From Cumulibacter soli (GTDB lineage: Bacteria > Actinomycetota > Actinomycetes > Mycobacteriales > Antricoccaceae): a stretch of DNA of 64,000 bases. Positions 17,275 to 26,814 of the stretch are shown piece by piece. The DNA is taken from the NCBI RefSeq assembly GCF_004382795.1, contig NZ_SMSG01000003.1:533284-597283 (forward strand). The letters run 5' to 3'. Each line of letters starts with the position of its first letter. Position 1 is the first letter of the stretch. The position numbers and the translations under genes are program-made. The notes beneath the pieces were generated by a model that worked only from the letters and a program-made list of their open reading frames with translations, was not told the DNA's origin and did not search any database.

Positions 17275-17372
17275 AGCTTCCCCGCCTTTGCTCACGACTC
17301 CCTGAGGGGGACGGCGCAGCCTGAGGCACAGTTCCATACCGAGACCCGCGGGGGCCTGACCGCTCGGATCGG

Positions 17373-17726
17373 TCAGCTGACCTTTGGCGTCCGCAATACC
17401 TTCTCGATCGCTTTGCCCTTGGCAAGTTCGTCGACGAGTTTGTCCAGGTAGCGGATCTGGCGCATCAACGGATCCTCGACCTCCTGCACACGAACGCCGC
17501 ACACCGATCCGGTGATCAGTGAAACGTTCGGGTTCAGTCGCGCATCGGCAAAGAAGTCGCTGAACGACGTCTCCCGCGCGAGGTGCGACTCCAGTTCCGC
17601 ATCGTCGAATCCCGTCAGCCAACGAATGACCTCGTGTAACTCCGCCACGGTGCGTCCCTTTCGCTCGACTTTCGTGACGTAATGCGGATAGACGGAAGCA
17701 AAACTCATCTCGAAGATGCGACTCAT
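17373..17726 (-). CDS. DUF2200 family protein
   Basis: Small cytosolic protein of 117 residues matching DUF2200: [20 protein letters not shown] near the start, [13 protein letters not shown], then [20 protein letters not shown] and the closing [20 protein letters not shown]. The family usually has about 110-120 residues, so ATG 17726 is preferred to an upstream frame extension. The function of the family is unknown. It is transcribed toward the small membrane protein but no link is evident. Confidence 0.85.
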   Translation of the reverse strand: MSRIFEMSFASVYPHYVTKVERKGRTVAELHEVIRWLTGFDDAELESHLARETSFSDFFADARLNPNVSLITGSVCGVRVQEVEDPLMRQIRYLDKLVDELAKGKAIEKVLRTPKVS

Positions 17727-17858
17727 GTGCCCAGTATGCCGCCGAGCGAGGACGCACTGCACTCGCACCGATGCCCTCGAGTTCGGATTGCCGCGAAGTA
17801 CGGCGCGGGTTAAGGACGCCTGACGCGAGCGTAAAACCTGTGTGGTTAGATTCGGTCC

Positions 17859-19443
17859 ATGCACCGATTCATCAAACTAGGCGGCCTTGTCGCCGCTGCC
17901 GTCCTGGCGCTCAGCGCCTGCGGCGACGCACCGAGAAAGAAAGCCGAGACGCACGATGAGGCCGTCTCGAAGTACCCGGCGAGTATCGATCTCGACGAGG
18001 ACTATGACCCGGACGCCGAACTCGCATTCGCCTGGCCGCTTGAGGCCACGAGTTGGGATCCGCATCAGGGTGTGTCGGACTACGACTTGACCTATCTGTT
18101 CCCGGTATACGACCGGTTGATCGGGGTCAGCCCCGATGACGAGAAGGTCCCCATGCTGGCGACGGATTGGGAGGTGTCGGACACCGCTATCACGCTGACG
18201 TTGCGCGACGGGGTTTCCTTCAACGACGGCACCCCTTCGATGCCGACGCCGTCAAAATCAACCTCGATCGGGCCCGTTCGGACGATGACAGCAAGATCAA
18301 GGAGCAACTCTCCACGATCACCGACGTCACGGCAGTGGACGAGCACACCGTGAAGATCGCGATCGATGGCAAACCCGGGCTCATCCTCGGAATGCTGACG
18401 AGTCGCGCGGGGATGATTGCCTCGCCTGCTGCCATCGAAGCCGGCACCCTGCACACCCAGCCAGATGGGATCGGCGCGTATCAGGCCGTCGACATCAAAC
18501 TCGGCGATGAAGTGCGCTTCGAACGGACGCCTGACTACTGGGACCCCGACGCTCAGCGGGTGGCCGCGATGACCTACTACTACATGCCGCAGTCGCAGAC
18601 TGCTGTGAACGCGCTGCTGTCCGGGCAGGTGCAGATCGCGCACATCGAGCCAGACCAGATCGGCGATGTCGATCCGAACGAGACTCCGGTGATCGCCGGC
18701 GGCTTCTCGGCCATGCAGTTCATCGAGTTCAATACCGCCGAAGAACCGTTTGACGACCCCAACGTACGGCTCGCACTCAATCTCGCGATCGATCGCCAAG
18801 GCATCGCCGACGGGCTCAATGACGGACTGTGCGAAGTCCCGATCCAGCCATGGCCGTCCTCTAGCATCGCCTACGACGAGGAGATCGGCGACGGCGCCGA
18901 AGTGTGGCCCTACGACCCGCAGAAGGCCACGGAGTTGCTCGCCGAAGCCGGTTATCCCGATGGGTTCACCTTCGACGCGATTACCTCGACGGTCTCCTAC
19001 TACGCCAAACTGTCCGAAGTCATTCAGTCGATTTCAAAGACATCGGCGTGACCATGGACTTTGAGATCGCTCCCCGCCCGCAGATGGTCGAGGAGTTCTC
19101 TATCAAGAAGACCCTGCCGTCAATGGTGGCCGCTAACCCGGCCCACGTGGATCCCGAATACACGAACCTGTACGTATTCGAGGAGGGTTCGGTCAACAAC
19201 CCCGGTGACTCCCTCCCGGACGATCAGCGGGATCTGCTGACGCAGGCGGCGAACGAACCCGATGACGCTGTGCGTCACGACCTGTACTCGGAGTTCATGA
19301 ACTTGGTCGTGCAGGAACCCACTGGATTCATGCCGGTGTGTAATGCCGATCTGATCTATGTTCTCGATCCCGGCGTCAGCGGAATCTCGACGTACAACAA
19401 CTCGGTGCGCGATCTGCGTGGTGTCGCGTATACGCCACAGTAG
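17859..19443 (+). pseudogene. peptide/nickel-type substrate-binding lipoprotein, two frameshifts
   Basis: The three forward frames together encode one SBP_bac_5 lipoprotein of about 527 residues. Frame one gives a signal peptide with lipobox LSAC and runs to FNDGTP near 18237. The match continues one base earlier in frame (FDADAVKINLDRA), then shifts again near 19030 (EVIQS to DFKDIGVTMDFEI). Each break fits loss of a single base, at CCCCTTCG and CAGTCGATTT. The remaining sequence is well preserved, so this is either a very young pseudogene or a pair of sequencing errors. No permease or ATPase genes accompany it. It is distinct from the binding protein at 11528 and would have been an orphan receptor for such an importer. 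Confidence 0.8.
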
Positions 19444-19459
19444 GTCCCTGGTAATAGCG

Positions 19460-19509
19460 AGGGGTGTCGCAGCAAGGAGACAATGTTTACTCCTTGACGC
19501 GACACCCCT
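19460..19509. terminator. strong bidirectional hairpin terminator
   Basis: AGGGGTGTCGC (19460-19470) pairs with GCGACACCCCT (19499-19509), and inside it CAAGGAG (19473-19479) pairs with CTCCTTG (19490-19496) around a ten-base loop. It lies between two convergent genes, 16 bases after the binding-protein stop and 21 bases after the end of the acyl-CoA dehydrogenase, so it probably terminates both. Confidence 0.8.
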
Positions 19510-19530
19510 TCGGGTTGTTAGGCGTAGCGG

Positions 19531-20646
19531 TTAGATTCCGATGCCCGCCGTGGCTCCGATACGGCGTAGGTGGTAGTCCGAGTCGCCGAACAGTGTTTCG
19601 ACGGTCAGGATGCGTTTTAGATAGTGTCCGACGGACAGTTCGTCGGTCGTTCCAATTCCGCCATGTAGCTGCACTGCGGACTCGCCGATCACGCGGCCCA
19701 GCCGGCCCACCTGCGCCTTGAGTACGGCGATATCGCCTGCGCCGGCCCGTCCGGCCTCAGCTAGCGCCGTGGTGTACAGCAGTGTGGATCGGGCGTTCAA
19801 GTACGCCATCTTCATGTCTGCCATGCGATGCGCCAGCACCTGGAACGTTCCGATCGGCACACCAAACTGCTGGCGGGTCGCGCCGTACTCGATGGTGATC
19901 CGCAGTAACGCGTTCATCGCGCCGACAGCTTCTGCGGCCAACGTGATAATTCCGTCGGCGAACAGCGCATCGATCGCATCCGCTGAGTCAAGCACCAGCG
20001 CTTCGGCTTCGGCGTTGTCCAGGGAAACCGTCGCCGCCGCGCGACCGTCCAGCATCCGGTACTCGCGTACCGTCACACCGTCCGATGCGGTCCGAACCAG
20101 TAGCGCGGCGACCCCGTCCGCATCGCCGGTCGCGCCACTGATCCGCGCGGTGACGATCAAGTGGGAGGCCTGCGCCGCCCCGATCACGACCTCTTTGCGG
20201 CCATGTAGCCGATAGCCGGTCTCGGTCTTGCTCGCTGATGTCGCCACCAACGAGGTCGACGCGGTGCCGCGCCCTTCCTCGTGCGCGAGGGCAACCTGCG
20301 CCGAGCCGTCGACGACACCTGTGAGCAGTTCTGTCGCTGCCGCACCGCCAGCTTCCAGCACCCGCCCGCACAGTATCGCGCTCACGAACGGCTCGATGCT
20401 GAGGTATTCGCCGAGGATTTCACCAACCGCGACGACGTCGGCGATCGTACCGCCGATACCACCGACATTTTCGGCGAACGGAAGCGCGGTGAGGCCCATC
20501 TGTACGAACTGCTGCCAGGCTCCGGTCGAGTACGGCGCGCCGGAGCGAAGGAGCTCCTGACGCTGTTCAAAGGCATAACTGCGATCGAGGTACCGTGCGA
20601 GCCCGTCGCGGAGAGCTTGTTGTTCTTCTGAGTATGTGAGGTCCAT
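19531..20646 (-). CDS. acyl-CoA dehydrogenase (probable alpha2beta2 partner)
   Basis: FAD-dependent acyl-CoA dehydrogenase fold, 371 residues, starting DLTYSEEQQALRDGLARYL. The C-terminal domain has the conserved AVQLHGGIGTTDEL motif followed by HYLKRI. The middle domain carries the family's less conserved, short-chain form, and the usual catalytic Glu position of homotetrameric enzymes is not recognisable. It is ten bases downstream of another dehydrogenase gene. Such pairs in actinobacteria (for example FadE28/FadE29) form heterotetramers acting on steroid or branched acyl-CoAs, and I infer the same here. Last gene of a three-gene operon. Confidence 0.88.
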   Translation of the reverse strand: MDLTYSEEQQALRDGLARYLDRSYAFEQRQELLRSGAPYSTGAWQQFVQMGLTALPFAENVGGIGGTIADVVAVGEILGEYLSIEPFVSAILCGRVLEAGGAAATELLTGVVDGSAQVALAHEEGRGTASTSLVATSASKTETGYRLHGRKEVVIGAAQASHLIVTARISGATGDADGVAALLVRTASDGVTVREYRMLDGRAAATVSLDNAEAEALVLDSADAIDALFADGIITLAAEAVGAMNALLRITIEYGATRQQFGVPIGTFQVLAHRMADMKMAYLNARSTLLYTTALAEAGRAGAGDIAVLKAQVGRLGRVIGESAVQLHGGIGTTDELSVGHYLKRILTVETLFGDSDYHLRRIGATAGIGI

Positions 20647-20656
20647 ATCGCTTCCG

Positions 20657-21862
20657 TTAACGTGCGCCGAGGGTGCGCGAAATGAGGTCGCGCTGGACCT
20701 CGTTGGTTCCGGCGTAGATGGTGGTTGCTCGGCTATTGAGGTACCACGGCATCGCGGTCAGCTCGAATTCACTGGCCACAGGTTTGATACCCGAGCCGAC
20801 CTCGATCTCCTCGAGCTGACGCGGGATCGCCCCCACGCCGGCGATCCGCGTCATCAGGACCGTTAACCGTTGGGTGATCTCGCTGCCAATCACCTTGTTC
20901 ATCGATGGCGTCGCGATATCGCGTCCCATCGGATGCCCGCTATGGATGAGCCTTTCGACCGCTTCGAAGGAAGTGATGTCGGCGGCGAGTTCACCTATGT
21001 CTCGTTGGAATACCGGGTCCTCGGCCAGAGAACCGCCGTAGGGTGAGGCAGCGGCTTCGGCAGCATCGCGGATGTGCACCAGATGCCGCCGCATCGCGGG
21101 CGCAGTGACATTGGCGCCACGCTCATACGTGAGTAGGTGCTTGGACACGGCCCAGCCGTCGTTCTCCTCACCGATGCGGCCCGAGACCGGAACACGCACG
21201 TTCTCGAAGAAGACCTCGCACTGCTCTTCCTCGCCGGCGAGGTTGACGATCGGGCGGATCTCCATGCCCGGGTAATCAACCCGGTCCAGCAGCAGGAAGG
21301 TGATACCGGCCTGTTTGCGTCCCTCGGTGCTGGTGCGCACGAGCATGAACATCCGGTTGGCGCGGTGCGCCAGGGTGGTCCAGATCTTGCTGCCGTTGAT
21401 GACGTAATCGTCACCATCGCGCACCGCCGCGCAGCGTAACGAGGCCAGGTCGGAACCGGATCCGGGTTCGGAGTAACCCTGCGTCCAATAGTCCTTACCC
21501 GCCAAGATCCCAGGCAGGTAACGCTTCTTCTGCTCTTCGGTCCCCTTGTCGATGATCAGTGGGCCAATCATCTTCAGGCCATTAGGCAGCAGCGGCGGAA
21601 GGTCACGCCGCGCGTACTCCTCGCTGTAGATGTATCGCTGCTCGACGCTCCAACCGGTGCCGCCGTACTCGGCGGGCCAGCCTGGCGCGGCCCAGCCCTT
21701 CTCGTTAAGGATCGCTTGCCAGGCCATCGTTTGATCGAATGGCGCGAACGCGCTGGTCGTACGGCGACCGGCTTCACGAATCTCATCGGTCGGCGCAGTA
21801 TCGAGAAACTCAATAACTTCGCGGCGGAATGCCTCGAGTTCTGGGTCCTGATCGAGGTTCAT
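20657..21862 (-). CDS. acyl-CoA dehydrogenase, FadE type
   Basis: Protein of 401 residues. Landmarks are PGWPAEYGGTGWS, the FAD/substrate loop TQGYSEPGSGSDLASL, the IWTTLAHRANRMFMLVRT segment, and the C-terminal IYAGTNEVQRDLISR. In homotetrameric enzymes the last motif is usually IYEGT with Glu as base; here that Glu is Ala, which is usual in the subunits of heteromeric actinobacterial enzymes. The ATG directly abuts the stop of the enoyl-CoA hydratase. With its neighbour it most likely oxidises an unusual acyl-CoA, the hydratase then adding water. Confidence 0.9.
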   Translation of the reverse strand: MNLDQDPELEAFRREVIEFLDTAPTDEIREAGRRTTSAFAPFDQTMAWQAILNEKGWAAPGWPAEYGGTGWSVEQRYIYSEEYARRDLPPLLPNGLKMIGPLIIDKGTEEQKKRYLPGILAGKDYWTQGYSEPGSGSDLASLRCAAVRDGDDYVINGSKIWTTLAHRANRMFMLVRTSTEGRKQAGITFLLLDRVDYPGMEIRPIVNLAGEEEQCEVFFENVRVPVSGRIGEENDGWAVSKHLLTYERGANVTAPAMRRHLVHIRDAAEAAASPYGGSLAEDPVFQRDIGELAADITSFEAVERLIHSGHPMGRDIATPSMNKVIGSEITQRLTVLMTRIAGVGAIPRQLEEIEVGSGIKPVASEFELTAMPWYLNSRATTIYAGTNEVQRDLISRTLGAR

Positions 21863-22615
21863 CTACTTCTTTCCCTTGCTGAACGCCGCGATGCGCTCCA
21901 AATAGTCCGGACCGCGCCCGGGGCTCTCCATGATTTCGTACTGCAACCCCGCGTCGAGCTGGCCGCCATCAGTCACATCGATGAGCTGCTTGTTGGCGGC
22001 ATGAGAGAAGACCGAGTTCGCCACGATGCGCCCAGCGAGCTCGCTGAGATGCTGCTCGAATTCGGCAGTAGGGACGGCGTACTCCGCGAGCCCGATCCGC
22101 ACCGCCTCATCGGCACCGAACATGTCCGCGGTGAACATCAGCCGCTTAGCCGTCGCCGGGCCGACACGGCGCGGCAGCCGCTGGCTCATACCCCACACCG
22201 GGGTCAAGGCCCACTTCGAGTGCGTATCGCCGAAGCGAGCGTCCTCGGATGCGACGATGAAGTCGGCGGCGAGCGCGACCTCCAGTGCGCCGGTGTAGCA
22301 ATGTCCGTGTACGGCGGCAATCACCGGCTTGGGCAGTTTCTCGAGCATGCGCAGAGTCTCGCTGTGCCAGCCGCGCGACGGCACTGCCTCTCCGGCAGCG
22401 ATATCGTCGAGGTCGTGACCTGCTGAGAAGCACTTACCTGCCCCGCGGAGTACCACGCAACCGATCGAGTCATCACCACGCAGGTCTTCGATATGCGCAC
22501 GCAGTTCAGCGAACATCGCCACGGTGAGCGCGTTGAGTTTGTCCGGACGGTTCAGCGTGAGCATCGTCCAGCCGTCGCGATCCTCGCGAACCACCAGTGT
22601 TCCCTCGTCAGCCAC
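21863..22615 (-). CDS. enoyl-CoA hydratase/isomerase family protein
   Basis: Crotonase-fold protein of 250 residues from GTG 22615, which has AGGGGAG eight bases upstream; a frame extension to 22642 is less likely. The first oxyanion-hole loop is CFSAGHDLDD and the second is HGHCYTGALEVALAADFIVAS, whose Glu corresponds to one of the two catalytic glutamates of hydratases. The second is replaced by a THSKW stretch, so an isomerase or other crotonase reaction is possible. First gene of the operon with two acyl-CoA dehydrogenases, consistent with a dedicated beta-oxidation branch. Confidence 0.85.
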   Translation of the reverse strand: MADEGTLVVREDRDGWTMLTLNRPDKLNALTVAMFAELRAHIEDLRGDDSIGCVVLRGAGKCFSAGHDLDDIAAGEAVPSRGWHSETLRMLEKLPKPVIAAVHGHCYTGALEVALAADFIVASEDARFGDTHSKWALTPVWGMSQRLPRRVGPATAKRLMFTADMFGADEAVRIGLAEYAVPTAEFEQHLSELAGRIVANSVFSHAANKQLIDVTDGGQLDAGLQYEIMESPGRGPDYLERIAAFSKGKK

Positions 22616-22685
22616 CTGTGTGTCTCCCCTCGTCTCAAGCACGCCGCTGCGCCGAATTCGCCCGACGCAGTCAGCCTGTATGAAG

Positions 22686-22701
22686 TTGACATGCCAGTCA
22701 A
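22686..22701. promoter_or_regulatory. TTGAC inverted repeat before the hydratase operon
   Basis: TTGAC (22686-22690) and GTCAA (22697-22701) form a 5-6-5 inverted repeat about 70 bases upstream of the hydratase start. On the minus strand it also reads TTGACT, a possible -35 element. It is short and could be chance. Confidence 0.25.
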
Positions 22702-22747
22702 GTATGGCTCAACACTCGCGACCCACGTCGACCGCGCCGTGTCACCA

Positions 22748-23575
22748 TCAGCCTGAGCCAGGTGACCCGAGCTGCTCGCCCCACTGCGCCAGCTCGGCCG
22801 CGACCTGCTGGTGACCAGCGGCCGCCAACCTGAGGCAATACGCGTCTACGAATTCGACGTACAGCGCGACGAGATGCCGCTTGAGCAGCACAATCGCCTC
22901 GCTTTCGTCGCGAATGCCAGCTACCCGCCAGCGCATCGCGGCTGCGACGACCTCACGCCCACGACCGGTGTACCAGGACGCCGCGTCGTCATTACGCCCG
23001 ATCGCTCCGGTCTCCAATGTGTACCCGAAACGCACCGGGAACAGCACTGCTTTGGTCACTGCTCTGACTCCGTCCGCAACCAACTCGGTTGGCGCGCGTA
23101 ACGCGCGGCGGAAAGCAGCGTCGAACTTCCTTAGCGCGAACTCGGCGGCCTGCACGATGAGGTCATCATGCACCGGAGGGGTGGCACCGAAGCGAATGTC
23201 GTCGCCATGCAGCACTACACCGGACTCAAGCAGATCGAGTCGGTCGAGTTCGGGTAACCGTCCTACGTCTCCGATGCCGTTATGCACGCCATCGACGTCA
23301 GCCCAGAACACCGACAGCCGGTCGGCCAATGCAGACGTGGTGCGCGAGGACACGACGGCCTTAACGCGATCGACCCTCGTTGCGATATCGGGATCGACGA
23401 CAATCAACGCCAGGTCGACGTCACTCACCAACGGCGCAAAACCGCCGTGGGCCAGACTGCCGAGCGTGTACGCCGAGCGCAGATTCGGCCCGAGTTCTTC
23501 CCGCGCCGCGACCAACGCTTGACGCACCACCTCATGCGCCTCGCCGCACCGCGACATTGACGAATGCTCAGTCAT
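22748..23575 (-). CDS. nucleotidyltransferase-domain protein
   Basis: Protein of 275 residues with an N-terminal polymerase-beta-type nucleotidyltransferase motif: YTLGSLAHGGFAPLVSDVDL (about residues 36-55) supplies the Gly-Ser and the two metal-binding aspartates. The C-terminal part is helical and resembles the HEPN/KNTase-C-like half of antibiotic adenylyltransferases. It may transfer a nucleotide to a small molecule or protein, but substrate cannot be predicted. Monocistronic; divergent from the small TPR-like gene at 23661. Confidence 0.75.
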   Translation of the reverse strand: MTEHSSMSRCGEAHEVVRQALVAAREELGPNLRSAYTLGSLAHGGFAPLVSDVDLALIVVDPDIATRVDRVKAVVSSRTTSALADRLSVFWADVDGVHNGIGDVGRLPELDRLDLLESGVVLHGDDIRFGATPPVHDDLIVQAAEFALRKFDAAFRRALRAPTELVADGVRAVTKAVLFPVRFGYTLETGAIGRNDDAASWYTGRGREVVAAAMRWRVAGIRDESEAIVLLKRHLVALYVEFVDAYCLRLAAAGHQQVAAELAQWGEQLGSPGSG

Positions 23576-23660
23576 CCATGCAGCATAGGTGCCCGCTCAT
23601 CACGCTGAGTTCAGCGCTGCGCAGTGATTCCTGTCAGAGACGGTCCGTAGCATCGCGGGT

Positions 23661-24128
23661 ATGACGAATTGGGAACCGATCCTCGCGGCCGTGACCGAAG
23701 CACTCAGCGGCGATAAGGACAGTGGGCGTCAGCAGCTCACCGCCTGTTGGGAGACGACGAGCGATGATGATCAGGCCCAGCGGTGTGTCATCGCGCATTA
23801 CCTAGCCGACTTGCAGGACGACCTTGCCTACGAAGTCGCGTGGGATGAACGTGCGCTCGCCGCGCACCCCTATGTCAGTGACGCGGACCTGACGCCGGTG
23901 GGGATCGCTGACGCGGCCGCACTCGCGCCCAGTCTCCATCTAAATCTCGGCGACGGGTATCTGCGGCAAGAACGGTTCGAGGACGCTGAACGCCAACTGC
24001 ACCTCGGCCTGGCTCGCGTGCACACCCTCGCAGACGACGGATACGGGCAACTGATCCGCAGCGGACTCGACCGCCTTGCCGAGCGCTTATCGGCGGGAAC
24101 GGCGGCGAATCCTGCGCTCGGTCGCTAG
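23661..24128 (+). CDS. tetratricopeptide-like hypothetical protein
   Basis: Cytosolic 155-residue helical protein. The central region LHLNLGDGYLRQERFEDAERQLHLGLA has the TPR spacing of small and large residues, and an AHYLADLQDDLAYEVAWDERAL segment before it fits a second repeat. Short TPR proteins of this kind are often annotated simply as tetratricopeptide repeat protein. No catalytic motif is seen; protein binding is the likely role. The ATG lies 85 bases from the divergent nucleotidyltransferase gene. Confidence 0.7.
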   Translation: MTNWEPILAAVTEALSGDKDSGRQQLTACWETTSDDDQAQRCVIAHYLADLQDDLAYEVAWDERALAAHPYVSDADLTPVGIADAAALAPSLHLNLGDGYLRQERFEDAERQLHLGLARVHTLADDGYGQLIRSGLDRLAERLSAGTAANPALGR

Positions 24129-24157
24129 TGAGGGAGCGCAGTCGCGCGCCGCGAGCG

Positions 24158-24817
24158 TTAGGGCTTCGTCCACGAGATCGTGTGACGGAAGGCGAGTCGG
24201 TGACGTATCTGGGCGCCCGGCATCGCCTTCCTGAGGATCGTCCTGATGTGCGCGAACGGGACGGTGGGGTCTTTAACAGGAAAGCTGTCGGTCTGCGGAA
24301 CCTGCTGCGCCTTGGGCGACTTGATCAGTCCGATCACTGGAGTCGTCACCATGGCTGCGACGTCCCAGCAGAGGTCGCGCAGCCCTGCCAATGGCGCCAA
24401 ACCCACACATAGGAATCGGCCGCCGGGCGCGAGCCGTTCGGCGACCTCAGACAACGCCTCATCGACGTCCAGGTGGTGCAATACGGCGATCATCGTGATC
24501 AGGTCCGCGCCATCTGGAATTCTGCCGCCGTCTGTCACCGATACGTTCGGGAGTTTCGCGCATCGTTGTGCGGCAGTCGCGCGCATCTGCGGCGAGGTAT
24601 CCATCGCTATTACCTGGGTGAACCGCGGCGCCAACGAGGCCGCCAATTTGCCCTGTCCGCAGCCCACGTCGACGGCAAACTCCCGGCGTCCGGGCAAATT
24701 GCGCAGAATCCACGGATGAAAGAAGTCGTTGTGGCTCCACGGGTGTCGCCGATTGAACTCATCCAGCCCGTTCACGGCACCTTGAACGACGTCGGGGATC
24801 CGGGCGCGCGAACTCAC
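24158..24817 (-). CDS. class I SAM-dependent methyltransferase
   Basis: Protein of 219 residues. Motif I is FAVDVGCGQGKLAASL (about 47-62), followed by the acidic VIAMDTSPQM for ribose binding, and motif IV region MIAVLHHLDVDEALSEV with the post-motif APGGRFLCVGL. The N-terminus NRRHPWSHNDFFHPWIL is typical of a small actinobacterial methyltransferase family of unknown substrate. Convergent with the TPR-like gene. Confidence 0.85.
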   Translation of the reverse strand: MSSRARIPDVVQGAVNGLDEFNRRHPWSHNDFFHPWILRNLPGRREFAVDVGCGQGKLAASLAPRFTQVIAMDTSPQMRATAAQRCAKLPNVSVTDGGRIPDGADLITMIAVLHHLDVDEALSEVAERLAPGGRFLCVGLAPLAGLRDLCWDVAAMVTTPVIGLIKSPKAQQVPQTDSFPVKDPTVPFAHIRTILRKAMPGAQIRHRLAFRHTISWTKP

Positions 24818-24894
24818 GTCACCAGCCTACGGCGCCACCTCGCCGGCGTCCGTGCCGTTCGCTAGGCGCGTCACCTCACCGCTAGGTTGTGGGT

Positions 24895-25539
24895 ATGCCG
24901 AGTTACACCGAGCCGCAATGGAGTCGGTCCGCGCTCGTGCTGATCGATGTCCAGAATGACTTCGTCGAGCCGAACGGCGCAATGCCCGTGCCGGGCACGG
25001 CCGAGTTGCTACCTCAACTCACCGCGCTCGCCGATGCCTTCCGCAGCACGCACCGACCCGTCGCTCACGTCGTGCGGTTGTACGTGCCGCATGGCAGCGA
25101 CACCGATCTTGCACGACGCGCGTCGATCGAGGCAGGTACGCAGATCGTCGCACCGCACACCCCTGGCTCGCAGATTCCGCAACCGCTTCTCCCGCGGCGT
25201 ACGGCGCTCGATTCCGCGCTACTGCTTAGCCATGCGCCGCAGATCGTCGGCGCTCGCGAACGCATCTATTACAAGCCGCGGTGGAGCGCGTTCTACCGAA
25301 CGAGCCTGGATGACTGGCTGCGCGCGTGCGAGGTCACCACCGTCGTCGTCGCGGGATGTAACCTGCCGAACTGCCCACGGGCGACTCTGTTCGATGCCAG
25401 CAACCGGGATTACCGTGCGGTGCTGGCCGCCGACGCGACCTCGCAGTCCACGCCCGAACGCCTGGCCGATCTTGCCCTTATCGGCACCGAGGTTTGGACG
25501 ACGGACGCGATCGTAACCGCGATCGCTCAGGCGGCCTGA
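24895..25539 (+). CDS. isochorismatase-like cysteine hydrolase
   Basis: Protein of 214 residues with the fold and triad of isochorismatase-like hydrolases: Asp in ALVLIDVQNDFVEP, Lys in YYKPRWSAF and Cys in VVAGCNLPNCPRATLFDA. The family hydrolyses C-N or vinyl ether bonds in small molecules such as nicotinamide or N-carbamoyl compounds; the substrate here is unknown. ATG 24895 is chosen, although a GTG two codons earlier is possible. The last 13 bases overlap the convergent MFS gene. Confidence 0.85.
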   Translation: MPSYTEPQWSRSALVLIDVQNDFVEPNGAMPVPGTAELLPQLTALADAFRSTHRPVAHVVRLYVPHGSDTDLARRASIEAGTQIVAPHTPGSQIPQPLLPRRTALDSALLLSHAPQIVGARERIYYKPRWSAFYRTSLDDWLRACEVTTVVVAGCNLPNCPRATLFDASNRDYRAVLAADATSQSTPERLADLALIGTEVWTTDAIVTAIAQAA

Positions 25540-26747
25540 CGTTCTCGCGCACGGCGTACGACGGCCCGGCCCGGCACAGCCAAGATGACCGCGAGCACCA
25601 CCGCCGCTACCCCTAATCCAGCCACGGTCTCGGGCTGCTCCATGGTGTTAGGGCCCCAGATCAGAGACAGGATCGTGCCACTGGAGTACCCGACGTACAC
25701 CGCGATATAAAACATCGAGATCAGCGCGCCACGGCGATCCGGTGGGGCCAATAGGTCGGACACCATGACTCCGGAGGTCATCGCGAGGCCGGTACCTAGC
25801 CCGATTAGCGCCGTAGCCGGGATCACCCAGAGCCATCCGCCCGGCTGCACGGCCAGCACGCCAAGGGCGCACCCTGCTGCTCCGGTAGCTCCGGCGAGCC
25901 ATCCACTCACCGACGGCCCTAGGCGCTTCGCGATGCCCGCGGCCACCACGGCACCAACCTGTACCACTAGCGCGCTAATCCCCAAGATGACGTAGACCTG
26001 GTCGAATCCTGCATTCCCGATCTGAATGGGGAACCCCAGGATCGACAGCATTGCGAATGCGTAGACACACAACCCGCACGGCACCAAATACCAGACGTAA
26101 CCCGCGCGCGTTCCGGTCGGCAGGCCAATCTGGATCCGGCCGGAGCGCTGCCGGGTCATGGTCTCCGGCAGCACGCGGGCGACGAGGATCCCAGGAATCA
26201 GTAGCGCCAGGATCACCAGGATGGTCAGCGCATGCTTCCACGGCAGCCACTGCACGAACAGCGCCGACAGGAACGGCCCGATGCCGAATCCCAATGCCTG
26301 GAATGCGCTCGCCCGCGCTGCGGCGCCCGCGGCGTTCTTGGTGCCCACGAGCTCCCGCAACCACACGGTGCCGACGGTGAACACGGCCCCAGAGGCCAAG
26401 CCCTGCACAAACCGCGCGATCAGGATCATCGGTTCGCCGAGCGAAGCGGCGGCCAACAGACCGATCAATGACACGACGATCAGGCACATCGACGGAACTA
26501 CCACACGCTTGCGGCCGTACCGGTCCGAAAGCGGACCGCCGAAGACAAACGCGAACATCAGCCCGATCGCGTACACGGTGAAGAACACGGTGAGCATCGT
26601 GGTGCTCAATTCGAGTTCTCGGGTGTACAGCAGCATGATCGGCGAGATGCCCTGCGCGGAGTACCCCACTGCGAACAGTGCGAAGCACATCAGCCACTGT
26701 TGACGCCGCGAACCGACGCCATCTTCGCTGCGTTCCGGAACGGTCAT
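25527..26747 (-). CDS. MFS transporter
   Basis: Twelve-helix major facilitator of 406 residues. The loop 2-3 motif reads GGPLSDRYGRKRVVVPSM, the A motif of drug:proton antiporters, and helix 5 contains a proline/glycine-rich ALGFGIGPFLSALF compatible with motif C. Such proteins usually export small molecules; no specific substrate can be assigned. Convergent with the isochorismatase-like gene, and its promoter region lies in a 67-base gap. Confidence 0.85.
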   Translation of the reverse strand: MTVPERSEDGVGSRRQQWLMCFALFAVGYSAQGISPIMLLYTRELELSTTMLTVFFTVYAIGLMFAFVFGGPLSDRYGRKRVVVPSMCLIVVSLIGLLAAASLGEPMILIARFVQGLASGAVFTVGTVWLRELVGTKNAAGAAARASAFQALGFGIGPFLSALFVQWLPWKHALTILVILALLIPGILVARVLPETMTRQRSGRIQIGLPTGTRAGYVWYLVPCGLCVYAFAMLSILGFPIQIGNAGFDQVYVILGISALVVQVGAVVAAGIAKRLGPSVSGWLAGATGAAGCALGVLAVQPGGWLWVIPATALIGLGTGLAMTSGVMVSDLLAPPDRRGALISMFYIAVYVGYSSGTILSLIWGPNTMEQPETVAGLGVAAVVLAVILAVPGRAVVRRARERQAA

Positions 26748-26814
26748 CGGCCGACCTTATCGCCGTACCGACACCAGCGACGAGGGGGTTCTCCCCCACC
26801 TCGAGCGATGCCGT

